64,000 bases of DNA from Psettodes erumei (GCA_016785225.1 JAFBJZ010000863.1:248001-312000); one strand, 5' to 3'. Shown: positions 52,961 through 64,000, numbered from the stretch's first letter. Made by a program: numbers and translations. The notes: a model not told the origin generated them from the letters alone.

Positions 52961-55900
52961 AAATGAATGTAAACCCCGAGGTAAATGCACACGGTGGTTC
53001 CAACCTGTAGGTCAGGACCACCCAAACAGGTTGTAAGATAAATCCCTGAGGTGATGATGATTAATGACATAGGAAAGAAGAATCGATATTCCCCTGAAAA
53101 TGAAAACTATGTTGGGTTTTTTTTTGCTCTTTGTTTTGCCTTTTTGTGGTCCTGAGAATAACTGGATAATTTTACCACCCAAGGCTCCTAAATATTCAAA
53201 TAAATCAATCTGAGAGGGGAAATGACTCTTCAGCAAGCTGTTCACAATAGGACAGAGACACACAACCTTTGACAAAGGACTACAAACAGACCATGCATTC
53301 TTTCTAAGATGTCACAAGCCAAAAGGGACAAAACTGCTGAACATGTGGGATAGAGACTAGGAAAGCACTGCAGGTGATTCTGTTGGGACAACATTTTATG
53401 GGGGCTTTGGACCTTTATAGCTGTGACTGTGACTCTCAGCCAGCTTATCCTGTGCTGTTACTACAGGTGAATACGTGAGGTCTGAACATGATCTGCTCTC
53501 GTGTTGTGTGTGCTCTCCATCCCAGACAGTCTCTGCTGCAGGCTCAGACATCATCACAGGTCATTTCATTTTCATTCAAGACCTCAGCTGTTTACATTGT
53601 GTAGGCTGTGTGATGAGGGGTGGAGGGCAATAAATGTTATCTTGAGTCTGTAGATGGCAGCAGCAACACTCTTGGCCAATCAGTCTTAATAAAATGGAAA
53701 AAAGTCTTTTGTCTTGGCTGTCAAGGGCTGCAGAGTGAAATTGAAATTAATTGGGAAATCCGGAGTGGAGCAAAAAAAAAAGGAAAAAAAATCCACTTGG
53801 TACCAGGAAGAGCTGCTTCCCTGTCTGTCCTTTAAACCTGTGCACATATAGAGGTTGAATGCATACATTTTGGAAAAAACAGGCCAATATTAGCTTATTT
53901 AAAACCTCATCATGTGGATTAATAAAGAGCAACCGCTTCTACTGCATCCACATGATGAGCATAACTCTGGATCAGGGATGAGCCTCATTATGCAGCAGAA
54001 GAAGCTACATAAAGTGTCAGTTTTACTGTGCTCACTTGGTCAAAGTATAAATTGACTTGCTGAACCTGAATGATTATATTTGGATTATTTCTATGCACTT
54101 ATCAACTGTGTTAATAAGTGCTGACTTTGCATTTTTTGGGGGGATGTGGGGGTGTGTAAGGAGTGTGCGGCTTACATAAGTCATTTACATTTCCTCCAAT
54201 TTGAGAGTGACTGGCTCAGCGAAGTGAGAGACTTTGAGCCCCGGCAGCTTTCAAGCGCCCCTCAGACTAATGCTGAATACTGAGCTATGTGAAATAAAAC
54301 CTCTCGCTGAGCCGCCTCTCAGCTTTTACAGAGACGTCACTTGTGTACGTGCTGGAAAAAGGAGCCACCGACAGGAGGCCCGAATGTGGCTCTTACTCTG
54401 CATGCAGGTACAGTACCATATAGCACATACATCACTCCCTCTGTCACTCACTTGCTCGCTCAGGCTCACTCAGGCCCTCGCTCGCTCCCTGAGGCGTAGC
54501 GCCTCAACATCTGGCTCTCCATCCTCGTGCCCCCTTCTGGGTCACCTCCCATCCAGGCGGAGGAGATTCGGAGTCCTGAGGTGTTCAGACCTTCTCCAAG
54601 GTGGTTTGACCAGCTGGCTTTTGATCTCCCTCCAGGGGGTTGGGTTGTATCTGTGAAGGAGGAGGGGGGTTATTAACATTGGGTGTGCCCCTCAGGGATG
54701 CAGCTGTAGATGTGGAAAGATAAGGAGTCAGTGAGGCCATGGCCTTGGCTGTGATACTGCTGCGCAAATGACTGTATGTTTTTTTATGTAAAAGCTTTAT
54801 CTGAAAAGTAGCTTTAACAAATGAATTAGCTACTTTCTACCACTGGGTTTAATCAAGTTAATCAATCGAGTGAAAATCAGTAATCTGCAAATGGTGATAA
54901 GGTTTTAAAGGAAAACTTTTAAAACCCACAAGCTGGTTGTAGTGACATGGTTTTAATGGGACACTGTTGAACATGAATATCACTACACTTTATGCGGATT
55001 TGTTGCATAAATTTATTTTGATAATGACAGGACACATTCCTTTTATGTGTGCATGTGTATTATAGTTTTAAATATTTTAAATGCTGCAGACATGCATTAT
55101 TCATCTAATTGATAGCATCTCGATGGCACTGAGGGTCAATGACTCTGAGCCACACCTGATCAGAGATACCGGGGGGCATCAGACGTGCATTAAAAGATTT
55201 TCTAAAGTGGATAGTGTAAATGCTTATCAACATGCCTGGATTAGGCCACGGGGGGAGATGGGGATGTAGATATACTTTTTAATATCTTTAACTTTCAATC
55301 AGAAAATGTGCTCATGCGGGTACAGTCATAATTAAAGAAGAGCCACGAAAACCAGGAAAAAATACAGGGCCTGTTACACAAGCTATTGTGTTATTAATGG
55401 CGCTTCAAGAGCCGTCTGTATCTACACTTTGTAGGCTTACAAAGGGGAGGAGGAACATGCTGATTACTGCTTGTGGCAAGGGGGCAGGAGTAAAGGGATG
55501 GAGGGGGAGATGCATAGTATATTTATAGATACACTGTAGATTTTTGCTGTGTTCAAATAGAGTATACATCACAACACAAACCCGTAAATAATATCCGATT
55601 AGGTTAACTGAACAAATAAGTGCACCAAGATGCTATTAAATAACTTTTATTCAAAAAGAGCAGATATGCACTATCTGGAGCTGGTGCCTTTGTTGTTTAC
55701 TTTGACTTTGCAGACACTGAGCAGCCATGATACAAAGACCCCTCAGGACATGTGAAGGTGCCACAATATTGGCACAACAATAAAGTCAGTCTTCTCTCTT
55801 TGCTTAGAATGAATTTTCTTTGTATATTTATTTTTGAGGAGGCAATTGCATGTAGATTATGATATTTTTGGTCTTTATCTTACCAGTAGTGGCTCTCTGG

Positions 55901-56558
55901 AGTAAGTGTGTCAATATGTGCACACACATACGCTGATGATGTGTGTCCCTACTCATTCATCGATCAATACCTACTGAGGTCATACTATATACTATTATAC
56001 TAATCACATACTTTACAGTGTGATTACATGAGTATGAACTCTGACTGTGAATACCCAGATTTTAAGTAAATCATTTTAAATCTTTGTGTCTCTCAGTTCC
56101 TTCAACACTGATTAAATAAGTTACACTATAGTTTAAGTCCCCCTTCATATTTCGCAGCCTCCACTTATTTGTTGAGGACATATGTATTATGAAGTTCTCA
56201 TATCTGCTTACAATTACATTACACTATAGCATAGTACAGTAGTATGACACACATATTAGATTCAGTGTGACTGACACTTTCACAGGAAATCATATCCACA
56301 GATAAACACCCACAAACCCGTGTAGAAAATGGTAGAAAAAAGATGCTCCTTGCAATGCCAGAGCTTGACTAAAAAACACCACATTTTAAATTATTCTTCA
56401 GCATTAAAGCAATTTATTATTGTTATTGATAAATAATAGGAATGTGTACAGCAAATAGTAGCGGCTGACCTAAGTTTTGAAATTGTAAACAAATTTAGAC
56501 TTAAAAAGAGATAAAATCTAACCTGTCAACAGTTTGATATAAACCTTTTTTTCGCAGC

Positions 56559-56566
56559 TGACGTCA
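56559..56566. promoter_or_regulatory. Full palindromic CRE
   Basis: TGACGTCA, followed 8 bp later by a half-site-like TGACGCC. It lies just upstream of a candidate first exon. Confidence 0.5.
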
Positions 56567-56579
56567 TTTATCGTGACGC

Positions 56580-56926
56580 CACAGTGGGACAAATCCAGGT
56601 GTTACTGATAAAGTTAATGAAAAAAAAGTTTAATAATGGCTCTCTTCAGTTGAAGTGTCCCAGCTTGCTCAAAACCAGAAACCAGGAGCCGGACAAGTTA
56701 AAAAGAATTCAGCCATCATTCTTTTCATTACTTACACCCGTGAATTTCCTGGGCATGTCAGGTTTTTTTTTTCATTGTTTGTGGCTAATTCCTGGTATTT
56801 CGCGGGACGTTTCGCGGCCTCAAACACAATCTCAAACCGGCTGCTTTCCTGTACCAGTTTGGAGCTACAGAAAGTCTCCGCGGAGGATTTAATCACTGCT
56901 GGAAAGTCACCTTTCACTCCACCAAG
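56580..56926 (+). other. Candidate noncoding first exon of a downstream gene
   Basis: The segment ends in a consensus donor (ACCAAG|GTAAGT) at 56926/56927, is preceded by a full CRE, and is followed by CpG-containing sequence (57000-57070) typical of a first intron start. The open frames within it resemble no known protein, so it would be a 5' UTR exon of a plus-strand gene whose coding part is beyond the right edge. In human, TSPAN4 is a near neighbour of CD151, which makes a tspan4-like gene a guess only. The 5' limit is approximate. Confidence 0.35.
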
Positions 56927-58338
56927 GTAAGTTAATTGGTTTTGCCGCATTAATTGTTTGAGATAACTTATTTTTGTGGGTTGTGTTTAAGATAGCAGTT
57001 AGTGGTGTTAGCGCGGTTGGCGGCTAATTGCTGGTTGATTTATCACTCTGCTGCATTAGCATCTTTTTGGGTGCTAACGTCTTTTATGCCATAGTGTGTA
57101 CTTTTCGGGGATGTCCGCAAATCTTCCAAGTCCTTAAAAAGCCCTATTTGCCTTTAGGAGGTTTTAAAAGGTTTGAAATTTAATTCACAGAGTTGCTGAA
57201 TATCTTTTAGCTTTATACATTAGCATTAGTTATACCTTCTTGGATGGCGGGAGGCAGTTGGCTAGGAAGCTTAGCAACTCAAAATGGAGACAGGTCGATT
57301 TTAGCAAAAGCGGCAGTACAAGCGACGCAAATGTCGTTTTGTGTCTTGTTGTAGTAACTTTGCCAGACTCTGATTATTTTGTGTGTCTTTGTGGTCATTT
57401 AGCAGTCCCCTGACCCTTCTGGGGTACATGATATTATAACATATAAGACTTAAATGTCGTCTGAACACTGCACAGAGCCTGCTGTTTGAATTTGTTGTAG
57501 TGGCTGAGTTTAAATTTCTTGTGGTTGCTGTGTGGCACATTTACAACGTGTTATGCTGTCGTGATATATGAACAGTCATAAATACTGAGTATGTTGAATG
57601 TTATGGCTGTAACTGGTTCATATCCCCCCTGAGTTGTTGCTTTAGTTTTGGGGCTTTCTCATTGGAAGTCTATGGTTTCCAGTACGGGGTAGTATTGGCT
57701 TCAGGGCTGTAATGTAGGGTCGATTGTCATCCTGCACTCAACCCATTCAGATTATTAATGGATGGATGTTGGTGGTTGTGTACTCAAAACTGGACTTAAA
57801 AGTTAAAGTAGTACCATAAATCAATGGATGCACTTTTGTCAGAGCAACTTCATCCACATTCTTTTATATGCCACGTAAACTTAGATGCTTTCAAACACAG
57901 ATTTGCATCAGGTGAAAGAAAAAAACAAGATTAAAAACATCAACACAAATCAGATTTAGTTTTGTGATGAGTCATCCAGGTCTGTTAATCAAGTTATACC
58001 CACTCCGACTTTATTGATGGTGAGGGGTTTTAGCGATTATAACATAACGTTGTTAATGTGTTTACACGGCGGGCTGCGTTCATCTGACCCCTGCTATCAT
58101 CTACTGTGAGTGCAGAAGTGTAACTGAGAGTGTCTGCAGTATATCGCCTCACCTCATTGTACCTCTCATGAGACTTTAGCCAGCAATATGACAGTGCATA
58201 ATATTTCTGCAGCTTTTACTTTTTCTTTTTTTTGTTGCTGTTGTTTTATATATTTCCCTCCCCTGCATGAGAAGCTAGGAGCTGTTGATGGACTGTGCCT
58301 CCAATCTCTGTGTATGTGTCACTGATGGGAAAAGAGAT

Positions 58339-58443
58339 GGAGGAGGAGGAGGAGGAGGCTGGACTGCAGAAAGGGTGTGTGTGTGTGTTGAAGTTGGGAG
58401 GAGGTGGTAGTAGTGGTGGTGGTGGTGGTGGTGGTGGTGGTGG
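58339..58443. repeat. (GGA)n and (GGT)n trinucleotide repeats
   Basis: A GGA run at 58339-58359 is followed by a short GT run and a GGT array at 58403-58443. The open frames over it (poly-His on the minus strand) are repeat artefacts. Confidence 0.9.
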
Positions 58444-58608
58444 GGTTTTGCGAGTTGCTGGGGCGTAAAAAGTCCACTACTATTTGTCACCGTCGACTCT
58501 GTGCCTGTCAGTGGTGCCTGCCTGCATGCTGCAGCAAAGGGCTCTGAGAGCCCTGCATCTCACCGCCTGCATCTGCCAGGCAGGCAACCTGAACGCCTGT
58601 TGCTCCCT

Positions 58609-58612
<4 letters not shown>

Positions 58613-58652
<40 letters not shown>
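58613..58652. repeat. (TG)n(AG)n microsatellite
   Basis: About 13 TG units pass directly into about 7 GA units. Confidence 0.9.
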
Positions 58653-58954
58653 CACAGAGGGTAGAAAGGTGAAGTTTTGCCATAACTGTTGACCTGTGTC
58701 AGACCGTCGATGGACCTTCACATTCTGCAAGGGTGACTCACGTGATGACCCGAGTTCGTGCTAACATGTGAGCTGCTGTTGGTTGACCGCCATTAGCTGT
58801 GTACGCTATCAGGGCTACTAATAACTATTACTGACTATTGAGTCTGAAGTTAATTCCTCTCATGATCATCTGTGATTTTTTCAAACATTTTGTTTCAAAT
58901 AGAGGTGAAAGAATAAAGCAGGAAAACAGACATACCAATGTATGCAAATTGCTG

Positions 58955-58958
<4 letters not shown>

Positions 58959-58992
<34 letters not shown>
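58959..58992. repeat. (AC)n microsatellite
   Basis: About 17 AC units. Confidence 0.9.
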
Positions 58993-58994
<2 letters not shown>

Positions 58995-59132
58995 GCAGTG
59001 TGTCAATATATATGCATGAGAAGGAACAGGGGTTCTTGTGTGTGTTTATAAGAAGAGATTTGTGGATTTACTTAATGCAATACAGCAGGAGGTGCGACTG
59101 GAGACGGGCAGCAACATCCAGTGTTACATGTT

Positions 59133-59185
<53 letters not shown>

Positions 59186-59189
59186 ACAC
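59133..59189. repeat. (TA)n(CA)n microsatellite
   Basis: About 10 TA units followed by about 15 CA units with one interruption. Confidence 0.9.
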
Positions 59190-59382
59190 CCCTCCAGGTC
59201 AGCGCTTCCTTTCCACATGATGCATCTCTCCTGACACACAGGTCATCAGCTCAACATGGTAATGAATGAATGAATTCCCCAGCATGCCCAAGTAAACGGC
59301 GATCACAAGATGGGCTCAGGATGACTTAGTCAAGCTGTCTCTTGCATTAAGGTTATATAACTGAGGGAGTGGAAAAGGACGG

Positions 59383-59383
<1 letters not shown>

Positions 59384-59417
<34 letters not shown>
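59384..59417. repeat. (TG)n microsatellite
   Basis: About 17 TG units. Confidence 0.9.
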
Positions 59418-59420
<3 letters not shown>

Positions 59421-59784
59421 CGAGCTCAGTTCCTTTTTATTCACAATTGCATTCTGACTTTGCTCTTTTGAGGATTATGGAGGTGGCAGATAGCTTCAAA
59501 GAGTACCGTTTCCAAAGGTCATTATGAGTTATCCTTGCTCTTAGTTTTTGATCTAGCAGAAAATAAGACCTATTCCGAAGCACTGAATCCTTATCTGATT
59601 CTATTGAGGCTCGACTGTGGTTTGACTGAGCACTTTTGTTATTGTTTGTCAGCCGCCTAAACCACCCACAACAAACTGTAAAAGACGTGGAAAGATTAAG
59701 GAAAGCTGAGATGTATTTGAATATGGTCGCTTATGGATGTCTATCGAGCCCTCGTCTGCCCTGCATGCTGTAATTAATTTTAGG

Positions 59785-59930
59785 ACTGCGGCTGAGGATT
59801 ATTTTCATTATCAGTTAATTATTTTCTTGATTGATGAATTGTTGAGTCTGTAAAATGTCTGTAAATAAAGAAAATATCCTTCACACATCCCAACAACTTA
59901 AACTATTCATTGACTATCAAAGCTGTTGGG
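59785..59930 (+). repeat. Degenerate teleost interspersed repeat copy, 5' half
   Basis: GGCTGAGGATTATTTTCATT, then a TTATTTTCTTGATTGATG block and GTCTGTAAAATGTC follow the order of the 5' half of the TTAATCGATTA family. The 3' half is missing or eroded. Confidence 0.6.
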
Positions 59931-60645
59931 ATTTCATTTCCTGCTTATTTTTTCACCTTTTTAAAATTTTTTTTTTTTTTTTAATACTTAAAGCTCATTA
60001 ATGCATATTTTTCTCTCGCCTTATGAGCTTTTGTTGTATTTTTTTGGCCCCAGCCTTTTTATTGTGTTAATTGAAACACCTAGTAGTTTGTAGTTATGTT
60101 AAATTTAGTGGAAATATTGGAACAATCGTTTGAACTCATGACCCACAGCTGGGACATCTGCCGTTTTGGCAGCTTGACTGCAGATCCTGTGGGTTGGGTT
60201 GCAGGGATAGAAAAATCTATTTAACTTAAAATGTAATTGAAAGGACTTATGTCTTTCTGTGTAATAGCAAACTGGAGACTTGTTCAGCTCCAGCGAGGTC
60301 CTTGCCACTGTTTCGGTCAGGTCGGGGTTTCCATCCCCAATGTGTCAAGACTGCGTTCACATCCCATTAACTTGTTGTTAAAGTGCCTCAGACCTACAAC
60401 GGCTGCTGCCCGCATCCTGTTTATCTGGACTTTAATGGTGTAAGACTGACTCGAGTTGTTTTGTGATAGGAAGCTCTCGTGCCACGTGACCATGTGTGAA
60501 GCCAGTCCGTGTCCGGAGGCAGGGAGGATCCTCGCTTGCAGTGCACATGTGCCGTTTGTTTGCTCCCCCCCCGTTGCTTTTCTACCTGGGGGGCTTGGGG
60601 GGGGGGCTGCCAGCTCTGACTGCATGCAGCACAGAGGAGGGAGAA

Positions 60646-60672
60646 GTGTGTGTGTGTGTGTGTGTGTGTGTG
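60646..60672. repeat. (TG)n microsatellite
   Basis: About 13 TG units followed by a short AG-rich run. Confidence 0.9.
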
Positions 60673-61024
60673 CAAGAGAGAGAAGAGGAAGTGAGTGCAG
60701 CTTATTTGCATTAATTGGCAAACTAGTGTTTGGAAGCTCTGCAGAAACATGGCCCCGGTTTCCTTAAATTCAGTTTTATGTCAATTCCTGGAGTCTCGCT
60801 GGTTGAATTCCAGACTCCTTCCAAACCACAGCAGGTGTTTTAAAGTCGACACCTGTTTCAGACACACTGTCTGCACAGTCTGAAGGAAGAACAGTGTATT
60901 TATTTACTGTACACTCACCATTTAATAAGTCATCATGAGCTGCGGCTACCAAAATGCAATGCATTTTTTTTGCATTTTACCTTAATTTGTGAAAGAGTTT
61001 TCTATGGAGACATAGAAAAGGAAA

Positions 61025-61110
61025 CATGGTGGCTATGACATGCAACAAAGGTCCGCAGCCTGAATCAAACCCGGAACCTTCCAGTTATTTGGTATGTGGC
61101 CGCCCTCTGA
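61025..61110 (-). mobile_element. tRNA-derived SINE fragment
   Basis: On the minus strand GGTTTGATTCA matches the RNA polymerase III B box (GGTTCRANNCC-type) at most positions. It is followed by GCGGACCTTTGTTGCATGTC, a block I recognise from common teleost tRNA-derived SINEs. The A-box end and the tail are eroded, so this is a fragment. Confidence 0.5.
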
Positions 61111-61616
61111 TCCTCCATTTAAATCCTTCCCCACTGTGACTATCAGCTTCTCGCCAAACCTTCAAATGCAGCAGCTCTCAAAACAACACGGCTTCTCTGA
61201 CATGTTTGTCCGCCCTTGTTTTGAAATGCCATTTTCTGCCTTCATATATATTCATGCACTGTTTGTTGTTTGGTCTTGGAGTCCGGCCCTCCTCCCCCAT
61301 GTGGAGCGAAGAAAATGACTTTCTAGGAGCGCGCAGCGCACCGAATCATTCAGTCAACAGTAAAGTGGACTCACACGAAGACACGCAGTGTATTTATGTA
61401 CACAGCGCCTCGGGGAGGCGCGCAACAGCATGTTTGTCATACATACACATCGACATCCATGGACGGCTCATTATGATAATTCATTGGTCCTGAAATGAGA
61501 ATGTGCTGCTCAGATCCTGAGGCTGAGGCTTAGCTTGCCTTTCTCAATATTCAGAGCAAGTGTTTTTGATTTATCTGTTAAACTAAATAAACTAAGAACC
61601 AGTGGGTGCAATAATA

Positions 61617-61849
61617 CAGTCGGGTGCATAAGTTGGCTTTACTCTAATGCACAAATGGGCTGCACAGGGAGAACATACAAAGTATTAGAACATTAACATT
61701 TCATGCAGACTTTTGCACTGATATGAACCTCATTACTTCACCATATCTTGCAGTCATATCTTTACAGTCTTGTGTACAGTCTGACCATTTTTGTTAGTTT
61801 TTATGGTGTTGATGAAAATAAGGGGGGTGCACACTTATGCACCCAACAG
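61617..61849. mobile_element. 233-bp MITE with about 17-bp terminal inverted repeats
   Basis: The left end CAGTCGGGTGCATAAGT (61617-61633) and the reverse complement of the right end (61833-61849), CTGTTGGGTGCATAAGT, agree at 15 of 17 positions. TA precedes the left end; the right flank is TG, so a TA duplication has probably decayed. There is no coding capacity. Ends beginning CAGT and TA insertion suggest the Tc1/mariner superfamily. Confidence 0.7.
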
Positions 61850-62289
61850 TGTTTTTTAGAGGTGATCTTAATGTGGAGGCTGTGAATTGTTCTCTTCTTG
61901 ATTTGCTTTCAAGTCAGTTTAAAATCCATTTTTATACATCTTTATGTTGGATTTCATGTGAATTAGATTTACACCCGGAAAGGTCAGTTGATTTGAGTTG
62001 AAGGGGAGGACAACAAGACGTTAAATTAAAAGGCGTAAAGTAATCTCCTGATATTTGCTTTCATGATTCTCTACAGGATGCGAGATGGGGAAAAGAGAAT
62101 GACATTGACATTTTTTTCACTCTTAAATCTAAAAGAACCTGCTGGCTGACGACACTTTGACATTTAGGGGTGAATTAAATTTCTTTCTTTTTTTAATATT
62201 CTACTGCAGCCTTCAAACTTGCAGAGGAGAGCTGTGATCAGCCAAATGCACACACACACACACACATCTGCATACACGCGTTAAAGAAA

Positions 62290-62460
62290 CGCACCGATCA
62301 TCCAGCGGCCGAATGCACACAAACAGTTGCACGTCTCTTAACTGGGCATGTAAGCACAGCCTCCCTAATGGAGCGGTCGGCTGCGAAATGACCGTAATTT
62401 GGAACAAGTGCATGGGAGCAGCCAACTAATGATATCTATATAATTTTCTCCCTGAGCCCG
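62290..62460. promoter_or_regulatory. Candidate regulatory block
   Basis: A stretch without simple repeats, with balanced composition and homeobox/E-box-like words (CTAATGATATC, CAAGTG), embedded in otherwise repeat-rich DNA. Conservation cannot be judged from one sequence. Confidence 0.25.
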
Positions 62461-63232
62461 GGTGCTGGGACGTGGGGCACGGGGTGATTCATCGCAGAAT
62501 CATCCTCGCACAAAACAAGGCCACGTGGAGATGCTGTGTGCGCGAGCTGCGTAGGCCACCACGATGCCTCCTTCCATCCCTCTCGCTCGGTATCTCCCCA
62601 CTGTCTCTCTCGGTCATTTTCATTCTGTTTGCAGCTCAACGTGCTCACCGTTTGTCCACGCGACGCCGCGCAGTCATCCTGTCTGCCTTGACAAGTAGGG
62701 TCCTGCCAGACGCTCATTTAGAAATGGGTTAGGGCCGCATCAGTGACTCAATTGAGATGCATCTGAGGATGTTTCGTCTCGCTCTGGGCCGCCGCGGCCG
62801 TCGGTGACGCGGCTGCAGCTCCGATCAGAGCGGAGACGGTTTCTCTGTTCGCTCAGACGTGCTCATTAACGTCAACGCAACGTGACAGCGGGGGACGATC
62901 CACAGTATACTATTTTCTATGCGCTTTGTTTTCCCGTCGCGCTGCTCTGTCAAACAAGAATTCACAACGACAGTGGCTGTGACAGCTGAACTTTTCCTGA
63001 CCGTAACGTTTGTCGGGTGTTTCACGCACATACAGTAGGTGGTATATGGCGACGCGAGCCAAACAGCTTTAGGTGGCCGTCGTAAAAATTGGGTGACGTG
63101 AAATGTTTTCTGTAAAATCCTCTTTTTTGTAAATCTGTTGTTACGTGGTACAGTACACAGGACCTATTTACTCAGGTTGAGTGCCAAGCACTGACGTAAC
63201 CAGGAGCTGACCTCACTAACTGTCAGCGGCAG

Positions 63233-63268
63233 GGAGGGAAGCCTGCACATGGAGGGAAGCCTGCACAT
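63233..63268. repeat. 18-bp tandem duplication
   Basis: GGAGGGAAGCCTGCACAT occurs twice in direct tandem (63233-63250 and 63251-63268) without a mismatch. Confidence 0.9.
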
Positions 63269-64000
63269 GGAGCCGCCCAGCTGCGTGGGAGTCCACGTCA
63301 TCGTACGAACCTGTCACCGTGCGACTCCATCCGTTTTCGGGGTCGCTCGGTTCTCGCCACGGAGAAAATGACGGGACAGTTTGGGTGCATCTGTTCAGCC
63401 TGTTCACGGTGAAACTGCACGAAGGCAAATGAGTTTTCAGGAATTTCAATAAGCAATTTTTCATGGAGTCATTTTTTTGGAATAAAATGGAGCTGTTTTT
63501 GTCTCAAATGTGAAGATTTACAACCGCTCTCCTCCTTAGGAGTTTTTTAACTGTACAGTATACTCCACTTATTTTACAGTTGGCCGGGTGAGGGTAGTGA
63601 ATCAGACAGGGTATGATTTAATATTCATACTGGGACGATTACTGTGATTTTTATTTACTATCCTCTACTATCTGATCATTTTTCAAAATCGTTTAGCAAC
63701 ATCAGTAAAGATATGATGATGATGATGATGTAGGCGATGACTAGCGAGTCTAGGGTCACTACTGATTTGTCTTGGTAATCTATTTGTTTTTTTGCAGTAA
63801 AAGCTGTGTATATGTTGGTGTTAAAACTGCACTGTAATATCTGTTGAATCAGATCCATAACAATGGACAAATACTTATACAGGTTGCATACCAGGACTTT
63901 CTGTTTTGATTTTATGTTAAAACTTGATGATAAAACTAAAGATAATCAAACAGTTTACCAGGAGAGTAAAAATGTCATTTACAGTGCCTCGTTGTGCATA

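Larger units (their letters stand above)
50911..56550. other. Intergenic stretch, no gene recognised
   Basis: No open frame resembles a known protein. Visible structure: a C-rich and CA-rich block at 51490-51570; a low-repeat block with transcription-factor-like motifs at about 51690-52520; a degenerate telomere-like patch at 52899-52960; and CT/CTCGCT-rich sequence at 54430-54500. The rest is AT-rich and featureless to my reading. Confidence 0.5.
56927..64000. other. Right-end stretch, no coding exon recognised
   Basis: This 7-kb stretch could be the first intron of the gene suggested by the exon at 56.6-56.9 kb. It contains many microsatellites between 58339 and 60672, an interspersed repeat half at 59785, a SINE fragment at 61025, a MITE at 61617, a low-repeat possibly regulatory block at 62290-62460, a CpG-rich patch at 62760-62840, and an 18-bp tandem duplication at 63233. 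No known protein domain appears in any frame. Confidence 0.5.

Noticed and set aside
56584..56930. Overlapping 91-102-codon frames in the candidate first exon.
   Set aside because: The two frames overlap and neither resembles a protein; the segment is better explained as 5' UTR.
57640..57770. Segment around GGAAGTCTATGG resembling a teleost repeat.
   Set aside because: My recollection of the family is too vague, and no terminal structure is visible.
58275..58490. Frame with poly-His and Thr-His repeats.
   Set aside because: It is the translation of the (GGT)n and (TG)n microsatellites.
63980..64000. TACAGTGCCT at the right edge resembles the end of a Tc1-like transposon.
   Set aside because: Only about 20 bases are available, and after the first ten they differ from the family ends I know. 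The rest would be outside the window.

Overview
The window is vertebrate genomic DNA, almost certainly from a teleost fish and probably a percomorph. The genes are split into many short exons with GT/AG introns. Dinucleotide microsatellites are abundant. Several interspersed repeats I associate with teleost genomes are present. There are no bacterial operons, CRISPR arrays or rRNA genes. Gene names below come from recognising the spliced translations; no database search was run.

Layout. (1) Positions 635-17722, minus strand: the first 17 coding exons of ddb1, a UV-damage and CUL4 ubiquitin-ligase adaptor. They encode 721 codons plus 2 nt. The remaining third of the gene lies left of the window. 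(2) Positions 17723-18621: a short divergent promoter between ddb1 and cfap70, with an ETS-type site, a possible CTCF half-site and a near-consensus RFX X-box. (3) Positions 18622-27465, plus strand: a complete 26-exon cfap70 (1075 aa), an axonemal protein with an N-terminal C2-like region and C-terminal TPRs. (4) Positions 28031-30117, minus strand: all four coding exons of tmem138 (162 aa), a four-pass ciliary membrane protein. It converges with cfap70, and the codon at the expected start reads ACG instead of ATG. (5) About 32560-33110: a CpG-rich divergent promoter shared by tmem138 and cd151. (6) Positions 36051-49644, plus strand: a complete seven-coding-exon tetraspanin gene, cd151 or its paralogue (253 aa), with a noncoding first exon ending at 32802 and a poly(A) signal at 50885. 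(7) Positions 50911-64000: no coding exon recognised. This part holds microsatellites, degenerate repeats, a small MITE, a tRNA-SINE fragment, some candidate regulatory blocks, and one candidate noncoding first exon (about 56580-56926) that ends in a consensus splice donor and has a full CRE just upstream.

How the parts relate. Two head-to-head pairs (ddb1/cfap70 and tmem138/cd151) flank one tail-to-tail pair (cfap70/tmem138). The two ciliary genes are therefore adjacent. ddb1 and tmem138 are also near neighbours on human chromosome 11q12, whereas human CFAP70 and CD151 lie elsewhere. I found no clearly new biological system. The observations most worth checking are the lost tmem138 start codon, the RFX-type motifs, the microsatellites built into cfap70 splice sites, the replaced QRD motif in CD151, and the orphan first exon near 56.9 kb.
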